Numbered from the stretch's first letter, positions 24,909 to 35,700 are shown. The stretch is DNA of 64,000 nt from Acidiluteibacter ferrifornacis (GCF_009909615.1 NZ_WWNE01000004.1:1-64000), one strand, 5' to 3'. Translations and numbers: made by a program. Notes: a model not told the origin generated them from the sequence alone.

Positions 24909-27900
24909 ATGAAGCAAATACGAAATTTAATTAGCGGTTGGATCCTATTGGCAAGTAGCAGCCTATTTGCACAAGCTCCAACGTGGAGTGTGAATGCCAA
25001 TGCATTCCAGTATGATATGACAGTTACTGCCACATTAGATGTTAATTGTGTTGAATTGACTAACCCCTCGAATAAGTTAGGAGCATTTGTCGGAGGAGTT
25101 TTGAGGGGAACTGCCAATACCTCTAATGTAATCAACGGAAAATACCTCGCTACCATGTCTGTGTATAGCAATGTGAGTAGTGGTGAAAACGTTTCGTTTC
25201 GATTTTATAATATAACTACTGACTCTATTTATCAAAGTGTCGATAATGTGGTCTTTCAAGACAATGCCATTTATGGAACTCTCAGTGCTCCATTTATTGT
25301 GAAAACCAATAATGCACCAACTGCAATTTCAATCAGTAATGATAGCATTACGGAAAATCAAGTGAGTGGGCAGGTGGTAGGATCATTTACAACTGCTGAT
25401 GTAGATGCTAATCAGTCTCATACTTATTCCTTAGTGAGTGGTGTGGGAGCTACAAATAATCTTATTTTTTCCATTTCGGGAAGTCAATTAATAGCCAATT
25501 TTACTGCCGATTTTGAGAACAAGTCTTCCTACAGTATACGGATAAGATCCACAGATTCTCAAGGTTGTTCGCTTGAAAGGGTGTTGATGCTCTATGTTAA
25601 AAACTTGAATGATGCCCCTACAGCTATTAGTCTTAGTAGTTCCAATATTAATGAGGGTAATGCTATTAATGCGACCATCGGGAGTTTAACTGCTACTGAT
25701 CAGGATGCTAATGAGTCTTTTGTTTTTACCTTGGTTAGTGGTGCAGGTAGTGTTGATAACAATATGTTCAATATTGTTAATGCTACATTAAGGGCCAATC
25801 AGTCGTTTAACTTTGAGGTGCAATCTACCTTTAAAATTAGAGTAAGAGTAACTGATAAAGCTTCTAATACTTTCGAAGATAGTTTGACGATATCTGTCAA
25901 TGATTTAAATGATGTTCCAACAGATATTTTGATTTCAAAGGATAGCCTATTTGAAAACTTGGCAGTCAATACGCTTGTAGGTACATTTTCTACTATAGAT
26001 GAAGATGCCGCGCAAAGCCATTCTTACTCTTTCAATAATATTCCAGGCAATGATAATGCTAGTTTTAATATAGTAGGAAATCAGTTGCGGACCAATACTG
26101 TTTTTGATTACGAAGGTCGAAAGGATTACTTTATTTATGTTCAAACCAATGATTTAAATGGTGGGCTATTCACCAAGTTGATTGTTGTCCGAGTGTTGGA
26201 TGCAAATGATATTCCCTCGGATATTTTAATCTCTAACGCCAGTGCGAATGAGAATTTCCCCGCGGGGCTCTTCGTTGGGAAATTCAACTCTTTAGATCAA
26301 GATACTTTTCAAATTCATACCTATAGCACAGTAAGTGGAGTAGGAGATGCTGATAACGCCAATTTTACGGTCCGAAATGATTCCCTTTTTACTGCAATTA
26401 TTCTGGATAAGAATCTAAAGCCACAACATAGCATTAGAGTAGCAACCGATGACCAAAATGGAGGAATTTTCAGTAAGACATTTACCATCTTTGTTAAAGA
26501 TGTGAATAATATTCCTACAAGCATCACATTATCCAATTCAATTATTCCTGAAAACACTCCAATTGGGGGGCAAGTAGGTGCCTTTAATACTACTGATGCA
26601 GATTTGGGAGATGTGCATACTTATAAATTGGTTGCAGGAGTTGGGAGTAACGATAATAATAGTTTTCAGATAGCTGGAGACAAGTTACAGACCAAAGTAG
26701 CTTTCAATTATAATGTAAAGGACTTGTATAGAATTCGGGTAGAAACCAACGATGGGTTTGGAGGGACTTATCAAGACACTTTTAATATCAGCATCACCAA
26801 TACGAATGATGCACCTACCAATATTGTACTTTCTCCTGCAAGCTTTAAGGAAATGGTAGCGCAGAATACTACAGTTGGTCTCCTTTCATCAGTTGATCCA
26901 GATCAAGGCGATACGCACAGTTATAGTTTTGTTCAAGGTACGAATGACAATGGTGCTTTTCTTATTTCAGGGGATCAATTGAAAACTCAAGGGCAGTTTG
27001 ACTTTGAAACAAAGAGCTTATACATTATTGAAGTAAAAAGTACAGATTCACAAGGGTTGAATTATACAAGGCAGTTGACTGTAAGTGTTTTAGATAGCAA
27101 TGATGCTCCTGCTGCAATTCTTCTCTCAAACGATAGTGTTTCAGAATTACAGCCTAAAGGAACGTTTGTGGCTAACATAACAACAGTAGATCCTGACGCC
27201 AATGATTCATTTACATACAGCCTTGTTGCTGGACAAGGAGCAACCGATAATGGTTCGTTTAGAATCAATGGTCAATTATTAGAAACAGATACTATTTTCA
27301 ATTATAATAATCAACGTACTAGAAGTATTCGCATAAGAAGTACAGATGCTAACGGTAAAACTTTTGAGAAGAACTTTACCATCAGAATAACTAATAAGAA
27401 TGATTCTCCAACTAATATTTTAATTTCAGATACCACTATTCTTGAAAATAGTCCAATAGGAACGCGTATTGCTAGTTTAATCACTATAGATGATGATAAT
27501 GGTGAATCATTTACTTACAGACTGGTGAATGGTTTCGGAGATGCAGACAATAATCAGTTTAATATTCAGTCTGATGAGTTGTTTACAGCTTCCACCTTTG
27601 ATTTTGAGACCAAGAATGAATATCGAATTAGAATTAGAACGACAGATAGCCAAGGAGCTACATTTGATCGTGCATTTTTAATAGCAGTGCTGAATCAGAA
27701 TGAGTCTCCAACAAGTTCCGCTCAAGAGTTTAGTATTCTTGAAAATTCTCCAATAGGAACATCAATTGGAACTGTAATTGTCAATGATATTGATGAGAAT
27801 GATGCTTTAACTTATCAATTAATCCAAGGTGGAAATGTTGTATCAATAGACCCCACTAATGCAGAGTTAAAGTCACTAATAGGTTTCGATTATGAAAGTA

Positions 27901-28265
27901 ACCGATCCTATACTATCATGGTATTAACTACTGATGCAGGAGGGCTCAAAGATACCACAGAGGTTATTATTTATATAAATGACCAAATAGAAGGAAGTTT
28001 GCCTGCAGCCGCCTACTTTTCTCCAAACAGTGATGGTTACAATGATACTTGGCAGATTCAAAATGTGGATTTGTACTCCAATTATAAATTGGTGATTTTC
28101 TCAACTACTGGGGGAATCGTGTTTGAACAAAGTGCCAACTATAATAATGACTGGGATGGAACTTTAGGAGGTAGCCAGCTGCCTGAAGGTGTCTATTACT
28201 ACTTCTTACAAGACAATAATAATAGCAAAAATACCTATAAAGGAACCATAACATTAAAAAGATAA
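24909..28265 (+). CDS. Cadherin-repeat adhesin with T9SS type B (CHU_C) sorting domain
   Basis: 1118 residues. Signal peptide (1-21, LFAQ), an N-terminal module (about 25-137) with LGAFVGGVLRGTA and SVYSN that recurs in the giant protein at 32726, then nine cadherin-like repeats of about 97-100 residues (about 136-1030) with ENxxxGxxVGxxxxxDxD Ca-binding patterns. The C-terminus (about 1032-1118; YFSPNSDGYNDTW, WDGTLGGSQLPEGVYYY) is the gliding-motility-associated type B sorting domain, exported by T9SS and needing a PorP/SprF partner. Exactly such a gene follows 5 bp downstream. Probable cell-surface adhesin. Confidence 0.93.
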   Translation: MKQIRNLISGWILLASSSLFAQAPTWSVNANAFQYDMTVTATLDVNCVELTNPSNKLGAFVGGVLRGTANTSNVINGKYLATMSVYSNVSSGENVSFRFYNITTDSIYQSVDNVVFQDNAIYGTLSAPFIVKTNNAPTAISISNDSITENQVSGQVVGSFTTADVDANQSHTYSLVSGVGATNNLIFSISGSQLIANFTADFENKSSYSIRIRSTDSQGCSLERVLMLYVKNLNDAPTAISLSSSNINEGNAINATIGSLTATDQDANESFVFTLVSGAGSVDNNMFNIVNATLRANQSFNFEVQSTFKIRVRVTDKASNTFEDSLTISVNDLNDVPTDILISKDSLFENLAVNTLVGTFSTIDEDAAQSHSYSFNNIPGNDNASFNIVGNQLRTNTVFDYEGRKDYFIYVQTNDLNGGLFTKLIVVRVLDANDIPSDILISNASANENFPAGLFVGKFNSLDQDTFQIHTYSTVSGVGDADNANFTVRNDSLFTAIILDKNLKPQHSIRVATDDQNGGIFSKTFTIFVKDVNNIPTSITLSNSIIPENTPIGGQVGAFNTTDADLGDVHTYKLVAGVGSNDNNSFQIAGDKLQTKVAFNYNVKDLYRIRVETNDGFGGTYQDTFNISITNTNDAPTNIVLSPASFKEMVAQNTTVGLLSSVDPDQGDTHSYSFVQGTNDNGAFLISGDQLKTQGQFDFETKSLYIIEVKSTDSQGLNYTRQLTVSVLDSNDAPAAILLSNDSVSELQPKGTFVANITTVDPDANDSFTYSLVAGQGATDNGSFRINGQLLETDTIFNYNNQRTRSIRIRSTDANGKTFEKNFTIRITNKNDSPTNILISDTTILENSPIGTRIASLITIDDDNGESFTYRLVNGFGDADNNQFNIQSDELFTASTFDFETKNEYRIRIRTTDSQGATFDRAFLIAVLNQNESPTSSAQEFSILENSPIGTSIGTVIVNDIDENDALTYQLIQGGNVVSIDPTNAELKSLIGFDYESNRSYTIMVLTTDAGGLKDTTEVIIYINDQIEGSLPAAAYFSPNSDGYNDTWQIQNVDLYSNYKLVIFSTTGGIVFEQSANYNNDWDGTLGGSQLPEGVYYYFLQDNNNSKNTYKGTITLKR

Positions 28266-28270
28266 GCCCA

Positions 28271-29377
28271 ATGAAAAAAGTTATATTTATTGCAGCAATA
28301 GCAATTTCAAGTTTAAGTTATGGTCAAGATCTTTCATACAGTTACTATAACTATGTAATGAACCGATTCAATTTAAACCCTGCTTTTGCGGGGAATAATG
28401 GAAACATTTCCGCCATGTTGAACACAAAAACGCATATGGCTGGGTTCAATAATTCACCTCGAAACACTATGTTTGGGATGCATGCCCCCATTAATTTGAG
28501 CCAAGGAGTTGGAGCAAGAGTGGTTTCCGATAGAAGAGGGGCCTATCAAGTGGATAAATACGATGCTGTATACAGTTACCAGATACAATTAGACGATCGA
28601 TCGGATCTAAGGTTTGGTGTTTCTGCTGGTGCAGTCAATAGAAAGTTGAACCCGACAAGTATTGATAATTCGGAATTCTTAAATCAAAACGATCCTACAC
28701 TGGTTGGCGGCTATTTTGATGAGACCAATTTCATAGCAGGAGTTGGTTTGGTCTACGACTTTGAAAATTTACAAATAGGGTTAAGTGCACCCAATTTAAT
28801 TGACGGAAGTGATGAAATTAGTGACTTTATCGTTGGTTCTGTTTCTTATAACTATAAGTTAAGCAATGAAGATTTTGTATTAAAACCAACTGTCATCTAT
28901 CAAAACTTACCAGTAGTTGACAACCAATTTGATATTCTCTTAAAAGGTGAATATCAGGAAAAAGTGTGGGCGATGGCAGGCTATCGATCAAACAACAACC
29001 TAACTTTTGGATTGGGGTTTGATTTGGGCCCTTTTGGAGTGGGATATGCTTATGAAATGACGAATTCGGAGTTGTCTACTATTGCTGGAGGCTCACATGA
29101 GATTTTAATTCAAGTCGCTTTTAAATCTGCCAAACTAAAGCGAAAAGATGAATTAGTGAAAACACTGGATGAGTATGTTGCTCGATTTGATGCTATGATT
29201 AATGATAATTCCAACCAGTATAACAGAGGTCAGGTAGTTAGTGAAATACAGCAAATTAGAGTGGAGTTGTCCAAGTTGGAGGCAAGTAACGATAAGTCTA
29301 CTGCTAAAATTGTAGATAAACGCCTGCAAACCATAGAGGAACAAATTGAGCAACTGGAAAACAAATACGGTAAATAA
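28271..29377 (+). CDS. PorP/SprF-family type IX secretion outer-membrane protein
   Basis: 368 residues. Signal peptide 1-18. The N-terminus (YSYYNYVMNRFNLNPAFAGN) and barrel match PorP/SprF, which anchor or help export type B cargo through T9SS. Unusually, the final ~80 residues (from KRKDELVKTLDEYV) form a coiled-coil-like helical extension beyond the barrel (LEASNDKSTAKIVDKRLQTI), predicted to face the periplasm. The gene follows its presumptive cargo by 5 bp, and its stop codon TAA shares its last base with the ATG of the next gene. Confidence 0.93.
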   Translation: MKKVIFIAAIAISSLSYGQDLSYSYYNYVMNRFNLNPAFAGNNGNISAMLNTKTHMAGFNNSPRNTMFGMHAPINLSQGVGARVVSDRRGAYQVDKYDAVYSYQIQLDDRSDLRFGVSAGAVNRKLNPTSIDNSEFLNQNDPTLVGGYFDETNFIAGVGLVYDFENLQIGLSAPNLIDGSDEISDFIVGSVSYNYKLSNEDFVLKPTVIYQNLPVVDNQFDILLKGEYQEKVWAMAGYRSNNNLTFGLGFDLGPFGVGYAYEMTNSELSTIAGGSHEILIQVAFKSAKLKRKDELVKTLDEYVARFDAMINDNSNQYNRGQVVSEIQQIRVELSKLEASNDKSTAKIVDKRLQTIEEQIEQLENKYGK

Positions 29378-29967
29378 TGCAACGATCGGAAATTGAAAAA
29401 TACCTTTTGAGAACAATACTTTCCATTTTTATGATGGGTTGTTTTCAGTTATTGTTGGCCCAATCGGATACTGCAAAAGTGGGTCAAAATAAAACGAAGA
29501 TTGATGAGTTAAACCAACGATTGGACAATTTAGTTAAAAATACCTCCTCAATTGGAAAGGAAGATAGTGTTGAGATTAAGTTGAACTTATTGCTAAAACA
29601 AATGGCTGAGGTAAAACAGGAGATTTCTACCATTAAAACTGCCATGAATACCATGTCAGAGGAGAATCGTCAGGCTTTTGAAGAACTAAATAACGGGTCA
29701 AATCGACAAGACATCAATGTAGAAAATGGAAAATTTTATGTAGTGATAGGTTCTAGAAGAAATCCAGCTCTTGCTATCGCCTTGTTGAACGAATTAAAGC
29801 AAACACAAGACGTAATTCTAGTAAAAAATAGTAAGAAAACATGGAATCATATTATTTTGAGCACTCCGTATACCAAAGAAGAAGCAACTACTAAAATGAT
29901 AGAGTTGAGAAAAGGTGAATTCCAAGATGCTTGGTGGACATCATCTACTAGAATTTTAAAAGATTAG
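29377..29967 (+). CDS. SPOR-like domain protein of the PorP/SprF operon
   Basis: 196 residues. Hydrophobic N-terminal segment (about 10-29, signal peptide or anchor), coiled-coil region (about 35-110, KIDELNQRLDNLVKN), then a SPOR-like domain (about 117-190; FYVVIGSRRNPALAIALLNEL ... WNHIILSTPYTKEEA). SPOR domains bind denuded peptidoglycan. With the coiled-coil tail of the PorP/SprF protein next door, it may tether that outer-membrane unit to the cell wall (inference). ATG overlaps the previous stop by 1 bp; a terminator follows. Confidence 0.75.
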   Translation: MQRSEIEKYLLRTILSIFMMGCFQLLLAQSDTAKVGQNKTKIDELNQRLDNLVKNTSSIGKEDSVEIKLNLLLKQMAEVKQEISTIKTAMNTMSEENRQAFEELNNGSNRQDINVENGKFYVVIGSRRNPALAIALLNELKQTQDVILVKNSKKTWNHIILSTPYTKEEATTKMIELRKGEFQDAWWTSSTRILKD

Positions 29968-29986
29968 TTAATTGGTTTTTTGCTAT

Positions 29987-30025
29987 AAAGCGCTGTTATC
30001 GATCGAATCGGTTCAGCGCTTTTTT
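29987..30025 (+). terminator. Rho-independent terminator at operon end
   Basis: Stem AAAGCGCTG/CAGCGCTTT (29987-29995 and 30014-30022) with an 18-nt loop, followed by T-rich sequence. It ends the cadherin/PorP/SPOR operon, facing the convergent LytTR gene. Confidence 0.85.
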
Positions 30026-30034
30026 ATTAGGTAT

Positions 30035-30688
30035 TTATAGCACATTCTTCAATCCATCCTTATAACTTCTGGAAATCGGCAGTTCTGTATTGTTAATATA
30101 GACTGTCGTTGCATTGTACTGTTCGATGTGTGACTTATTGATAATAAAACTTCTATGTATTCTAATGAATTGGTCATTTAGTTCTTCCTCATAGAGAGAT
30201 AAACTAGCTCTTTCAAGAAAGGTAGAATTGGCTGTTACAATTTTAACATAAGATCCACTAGCTTCAAGATATAGTATTTTTGATTGTTCAATAGATTTCT
30301 TACCATAACTTGTTCGAATCTGAATAGTCTTCTGATTATTCGTTTTGAAAATTTCTAACAGCGCAACTATATCACTCTCTTTATAAGGTTTGGTAATGTA
30401 TGATATTGGCTTAGTGAGTGCTGCCTGTTTTACAGTTGGAATCTCGTTGTTAGCTGTGAGGTAAACAAATGGTTGTTTAATTTCATTTAAATAAATGCCT
30501 AAATCTATTCCCGTTTTATCTCCTGTCAAACGAATATCGACAAAATATAAGTCTGGGTTAAGCGAAGTATTTTGAATGACTTCATCGACATTATCCAAAA
30601 TACCGATAACGGTCACTTGGTGTTTCTCAAGTATTAGCCGCAAATGGTCTGCAACGATAAAGTCATCTTCAACTATAATTACATTCAT
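30035..30688 (-). CDS. LytTR-family response regulator
   Basis: 217 residues. Receiver domain (1-120) with acidic pocket EDD (7-9), phospho-acceptor Asp51 in YFVDIRL, then a LytTR DNA-binding domain (about 125-217; LYLEASGSYVKIVT, FIRIHRSFIINKSHI). LytTR proteins bind direct repeats and usually activate extracellular or surface functions. The start codon overlaps the stop of the upstream kinase gene by 4 bp (ATGA). Located between two surface-protein loci that share an upstream motif, it is a candidate regulator of both. Confidence 0.93.
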   Translation of the reverse strand: MNVIIVEDDFIVADHLRLILEKHQVTVIGILDNVDEVIQNTSLNPDLYFVDIRLTGDKTGIDLGIYLNEIKQPFVYLTANNEIPTVKQAALTKPISYITKPYKESDIVALLEIFKTNNQKTIQIRTSYGKKSIEQSKILYLEASGSYVKIVTANSTFLERASLSLYEEELNDQFIRIHRSFIINKSHIEQYNATTVYINNTELPISRSYKDGLKNVL

Positions 30689-32250
30689 TTGTTAAATTTT
30701 ATATTTAGGCTATAGCCGATTGTGTTGTTCAAAGTTATTGAAGCTTTCAATTGTTTCAACAATAAGTTTACAAGTGAAGGAGACTCCCCTTCTTTTAACC
30801 CTGACCCATTGTCTTGATAATTAAAATGGACGACATTGTCAGCCGCTTTCCAAGTAGAGATTTTAATTATTTTAGCCTTAGTAGTTTTAAAACCATGTTT
30901 TAGGGAATTAATTATTAATTCTGTAACCAACAGCCCGAGATAAACAGACTTGTCTACAGGCATTTCAAAATCCTCTACTTCAAGTGTCAATTGAACACCT
31001 TCTTGAATAAGCCCTGACTTAAAGTTGTTTTCAATACTTTTTAAATAATCTTTAACTGAGATGCTTTTTTTACTTTCATTAATATAGAGTTGCTGATGCA
31101 AAGCAGCTATCGAATTTATCTTTTCCGAAATCCCTTGGAGTTCACTCTTTGCCGTGTCTGATTTATAGATTTCCCGGCCTATCAATGAAATAATCAATTG
31201 TAGGTTGTTTTTTATACGGTGATTGGATTCACCAATTAAGAATTCATTTTCCTTAATGAGTTTAGCAAGTTGTTTGTTTTTACGACTAGTTATGTAGGAG
31301 TAGGTCACAATCAGTAGTATAATTATCGAGAGTAAAACCCCAATGAAGGAATAGAATTTCTTCTCATCATTAGCCCTTAGCAACTCTTCTTGATTTTTGG
31401 CGAGTAATTTATCTTTTTCTTCCAACTTATAGAGCGTAGTCAACTCTTCTAGTTTATTTTTAGATTGAACCTCTCTATACATCACGTCCGCTTGAGACTC
31501 CTTTATTTGATATTTTAATGCTGTTAAGGTATCTTTCAACTCAAAATATGAATTCGTTAATAGCCAATAGGTTTCCATTACTTGTCTGTAATACTTCAAG
31601 CTGTCCATGTAAGGGAGAACCTTCTTTGCGTATAGTATCGTAGAGTCAAATTCTTTACTGTTTAAAAACATATGTGATTTGGTCTTCAAAAGAGAGTAGT
31701 AATTCAGGTCTTTCTTATTGGAAAGGGTTCTTAATGCACTATCTATATATCTCTGAGCTTTAGTTGGAGAGTTGTATTTAGATTTTGAATTGTATAATCC
31801 ACTAATTTCCAAATAGGAGGTGTACTGATGGTCTAAGTAGTTGTGCTTCCTAGAAATTTGCAAGGATAAGTTGGAATAAGCAAGGGAGGTGTCTAGTCTT
31901 TTGGGGAAAGCTCCATTTTTGGCATCATAAAGTTCACAATATACTGCAGCTGCACGATGATAAAAACGGCACAGAAGCTCTGGGTCTTTTGGAACATCTT
32001 GTTGCATTTTTTTTATGAGAGATAACGCAGAAGAATAATCTCTGATTTTTCTATAAAATTCAATAATTTGAATATTGGACTTGTTGATTAAAAATTGATT
32101 TTTAATTTCCTGAGAAAGGTGAGCTGCTTTCTTTAATAATTGGTACCCTTCGCTTGACTCGTCTGCATTAGTGGTAGTTTTTCCAAGTTCAATTAAATAT
32201 TCAATTTTTATAGAATCAGTTGAAGACATGAATTGTTCATGAAACTTCAA
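30685..32250 (-). CDS. Sensor histidine kinase (HisKA_2 type) with TPR-like sensor; N-terminus disrupted
   Basis: 521 residues from TTG 32250: TPR-like helical region (about 1-290), one TM helix (about 300-320), H-box of the HisKA_2 type ESNHRIKNNLQLI (His344) and HATPase domain (NSLKHGFK, NYQDNGSGLKEG). The frame stays open upstream to 32406 and there encodes a signal-peptide-like hydrophobic run (QLLHILALVALLLCYSNN). An ATG at 32413 would reach it only after removing one G at 32406/32407. The real gene is therefore probably ~575 residues, frameshifted or mis-sequenced at its start. Forms an operon with the LytTR regulator. Confidence 0.88.
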   Translation of the reverse strand: MKFHEQFMSSTDSIKIEYLIELGKTTTNADESSEGYQLLKKAAHLSQEIKNQFLINKSNIQIIEFYRKIRDYSSALSLIKKMQQDVPKDPELLCRFYHRAAAVYCELYDAKNGAFPKRLDTSLAYSNLSLQISRKHNYLDHQYTSYLEISGLYNSKSKYNSPTKAQRYIDSALRTLSNKKDLNYYSLLKTKSHMFLNSKEFDSTILYAKKVLPYMDSLKYYRQVMETYWLLTNSYFELKDTLTALKYQIKESQADVMYREVQSKNKLEELTTLYKLEEKDKLLAKNQEELLRANDEKKFYSFIGVLLSIIILLIVTYSYITSRKNKQLAKLIKENEFLIGESNHRIKNNLQLIISLIGREIYKSDTAKSELQGISEKINSIAALHQQLYINESKKSISVKDYLKSIENNFKSGLIQEGVQLTLEVEDFEMPVDKSVYLGLLVTELIINSLKHGFKTTKAKIIKISTWKAADNVVHFNYQDNGSGLKEGESPSLVNLLLKQLKASITLNNTIGYSLNIKFNK

Positions 32251-32473
32251 TAGATAATTTCTAGCAGCTTGGAAATTACCAATTGAGTTTAAATGGTTTA
32301 AACTGTCTTTATTGAAACCATATTTCTTTTCTGCTCCTATTGTATTATTGGAGTAGCAAAGTAAAAGGGCTACAAGGGCTAATATATGGAGTAACTGTTT
32401 TATGTCCTTTCATTTAAGTTTGTGAGAACAAAATAAGTAATACTTTCTTAGGAAATGTAGATTGGGTCAAGGC

Positions 32474-32503
32474 GTTCACAACAAAAAATGGTCGCTCAAC
32501 ACA
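32474..32503 (+). promoter_or_regulatory. Copy 2 of the conserved upstream motif
   Basis: GTTCACAACAAAAAATGG then TCGCTCAACACA; same core as the sites at 24754 and 32616. It sits in the divergent intergenic region between the kinase and the giant surface gene, so it could act on either. About 310 bp separate the kinase's probable start from the surface gene, with no gene inside. Confidence 0.5.
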
Positions 32504-32615
32504 ATTATTATGGAGTTGATGTTTCCTTTTCTACTTTTATTTAGAAAATCTTTGCGTGGTCTTCATCGTGATTGTTTTCTTGGTGTAAGTAAGAATAGCT
32601 AATGGAAATTTTGTC

Positions 32616-32647
32616 CATTCACAACAAAAAAATGCTATTCGCATCAC
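32616..32647 (+). promoter_or_regulatory. Copy 3 of the conserved upstream motif
   Basis: CATTCACAACAAAAAAATGC then TATTCGCATCAC; the left half matches the other two copies well, the right half less so. It lies 142 bp after copy 2 and about 80 bp before the start of the giant surface gene. Confidence 0.4.
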
Positions 32648-32725
32648 TAATGAAACCATGAGAATGAATGACCGTAATTCTGATTTTATTGAATAAGATA
32701 CCAATACATCATAACAACGAACTTT

Positions 32726-35700
32726 ATGAGAATTAATTTTTACCATCCAATTAATGCTACCTTTCTGCAAAACATTTGTTTGCGTTTAGCGATATTATCC
32801 GTGATGTGTTTTGCATCTGGAACGATTCAAGCATCTGTTTCAGGTTATGGAAGCGAAGAAGTGTCTGTTAGTGTTGATTATTCATCAGGGTATTTGAACG
32901 TGAATTGGAGAGATTACCGCACCAATTCTACTTGTGATGATTACATGCATAGTGCAAGGGTCTATTATCGCATTGGCCAGTCTGGCACTTGGATTCAGAT
33001 TTACGATCAAAATAGTACAATAGCAGCTGTTGCTCATTCTTCTTCAGCTGCAAACGAACGAAGAACAACTATTTTTCGAACAATGCCGGCCACTTTTTTT
33101 GAGCAAACTGTACAAGTTCGATTTACAGGTAGCTGGAAAGAGGAAGATGGTTTCTTTTGCGATGGAAACACAAATGGCAAGGACTTTACATATACTCTTA
33201 ACAACACTATTGATGCACCAAGAAACGTAACAGCGTCTAGTAATTCCTATTGTGATAAGGTAAGGTTAACTTGGGATGATGGTTCAAATGTAAATGGATT
33301 GAATCCTACTCGCGTTAGGATTATTAGGAATGGAGTCGCTAGTTCTAACTATGTGTATAGTAGCACTAATTTGGCCGATTATACCGAGGGTCCAACCGCT
33401 GTAGATTTAAATTTAAGCGTGCAAACCTATTTAGAATGGACTAACGATGGACAAACTAGATTTGCATATGGCGGAACTGTAAATGTTACTGGTAAAAAAT
33501 ACGGACCACCTGGTAAAGCTGAAGGAGTTTATTTAGAGCAAGCCAATTGTAATGGACAGATTCAAGTCAATTGGAATTGGAGCAATTCTACCAATCCTAG
33601 TAATTTTTTGATCGAGCGTTCTACTGATTCTAGCTTTACCACCTTCACCACTTTAACCGTTTCAGGTTCTGATCGAAGTGTTAGAGATGCTAATACTATG
33701 ATAGGTCAAGTTTATTATTATAGAGTTTTTGCTCAAGATAATTGCCCCAATAGTACAACGTTAAAAACGAAATCTGAAGTATCTACTCGTGCAACTGAAG
33801 TCGGATTAGGTATTCCAACAAAACCTGCAGTGAAAAACATTTCAGTAAATTCGGTTAACAAGTCAGTTACACTAACTTGGACAGATAATACTAATTTAGA
33901 AGATGGTTTTAAGGTTGTTCGTCAGTCAGGAAGCGGCCAAGTAGAATTTGATGTAGCAGCCAATGATACTAGTTATACGGATAATACCGCAGATAATTGC
34001 ACCAATTATACATACTTAGTTAAAACCTATAACAGTTGCAAAACAACTGGAGTGATTTCTACTAATTCGCTTTCTGCATATATCCCTTCAGATATTTCTC
34101 AAACATTCAGCAATAACGGTAAACTTGAGGCTACAGATGGCGAGTTTGGAGAGCGTATTGATATTAAGTGGTCTACGCCAAATAAACAAAATGATGACTG
34201 GAGTATTCTCAGAATAAATCCAATTACAAATGATACCGTTCCAATTGCAAATTTAGATGGTAGAGTGAAATCATTTACTGATAATACTGCTGACGCAAAT
34301 ACCTTGTATAAGTATTTAATCTCAGGAGAATCAAATTGTGCTGGTAACGTAGTTTACTCAGATACCACAAGTGATTTTGGATTTAGATTGGCCTTTGGAA
34401 CCATCAACGGACAAATTACCTATTCTGGAGGCTCTGCGGTGAAGGGAGTTAAGGTTACCGCTTTAGCTGCATCTGGTGCAAGTGGAAAGTCTGGAGGGTT
34501 TAACGGAACTAGTTCTTACGCAACTATTTCAAATTCAGCTAAGTTGTCAGATAGCTTAGTTTCTGTTTTAGCGTATGTGCGACCATCTACTACTTCAGGT
34601 ATTCAGACTGTTATAAGTAAAATAAGTGGAACAAAAGGATACCAATTGTTTATCGAAGGTGGCCAACTTAAAGTGAAAATTGGTACAACTACCAAGCAAG
34701 TTTCTATACCGAACTTCACAGCAGGGAATTGGATTTCTGTAGGAACTATTGTGTCTAGTGATAGTGTTAAATTGCTCCATAATGGAAAATATTTAGGAGT
34801 CTTTGCACACAGTGAGGGTGCGAATATTAAAAACACTTCTTCCATTGAAATTGGAAGGAATGGGACCACAAATTACTTTAAAGGAGAAATAGATGAAGTA
34901 AGACTATACAATAAGCCGTTGTCTAAACAAGAATATGAAAGAAGTTTTGACGTATACATTAATCCATCAATGGATGGACTAGTAGGGTATTGGAGATTTG
35001 ATGAAGGTTTCGGAGTTACAGCTTATGATTACTCTAAAACATTACTAACAACCAATAAAAATCATGCAACTTTATCAAATGTAACTTGGAGTAACGCTAA
35101 GCCTTCTACCTCTCAGTTGACTGCGGGTGCTTATACAGATTCCTTAGGAAGTTATTTTATTCCATTTGTACCATACTTAGGAAGCGGCGATAATTACACT
35201 ATCCGACCTGAATTTGGAACACATACATTTACCCCCGCTACTACTACTTTGTTAATAGGTACCGGATCCGCGAACTATACAGGACAAAATTTCACAGACA
35301 ACTCATCCTTTACTGTATCCGGTACAGTGAAGTTTAAAAATACTAGTTGTTTTGTAAAAGATGCGAGAATAAAAATCGATGGAGAGGTGGTCATTCGAAA
35401 TGGTGAAGTAGCCACAACAAACGATTCAGGTAAATTTACGATTCAAGTACCTATTGGCCCACACGTTGTTACTGTTGAGCAAACCAGCCACGTTTACTCT
35501 GCCGGTCGTTATCCAGCAGTTGGAACAAGGAATTTTCAGCAAAACGTTACTGGTATTGAGTTTATTGATAGCACACTTGTGAGGGTAGTTGGAAGAGTCG
35601 CAGGTGGAAGTATTCAAAAAGCTTTGCCTCCGGCACTTGGTAAGGGTAAAAATAATATAGGAGTTGCTTCAATTCCTTTTAAAGCTCAACAAGGAAACGG

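Noticed and set aside
25300..28000. Regular ~300-bp periodicity considered as a repeat array or CRISPR
   Set aside because: The period corresponds to cadherin-like protein repeats in one open frame; the DNA copies are divergent and there are no short identical repeats with spacers.
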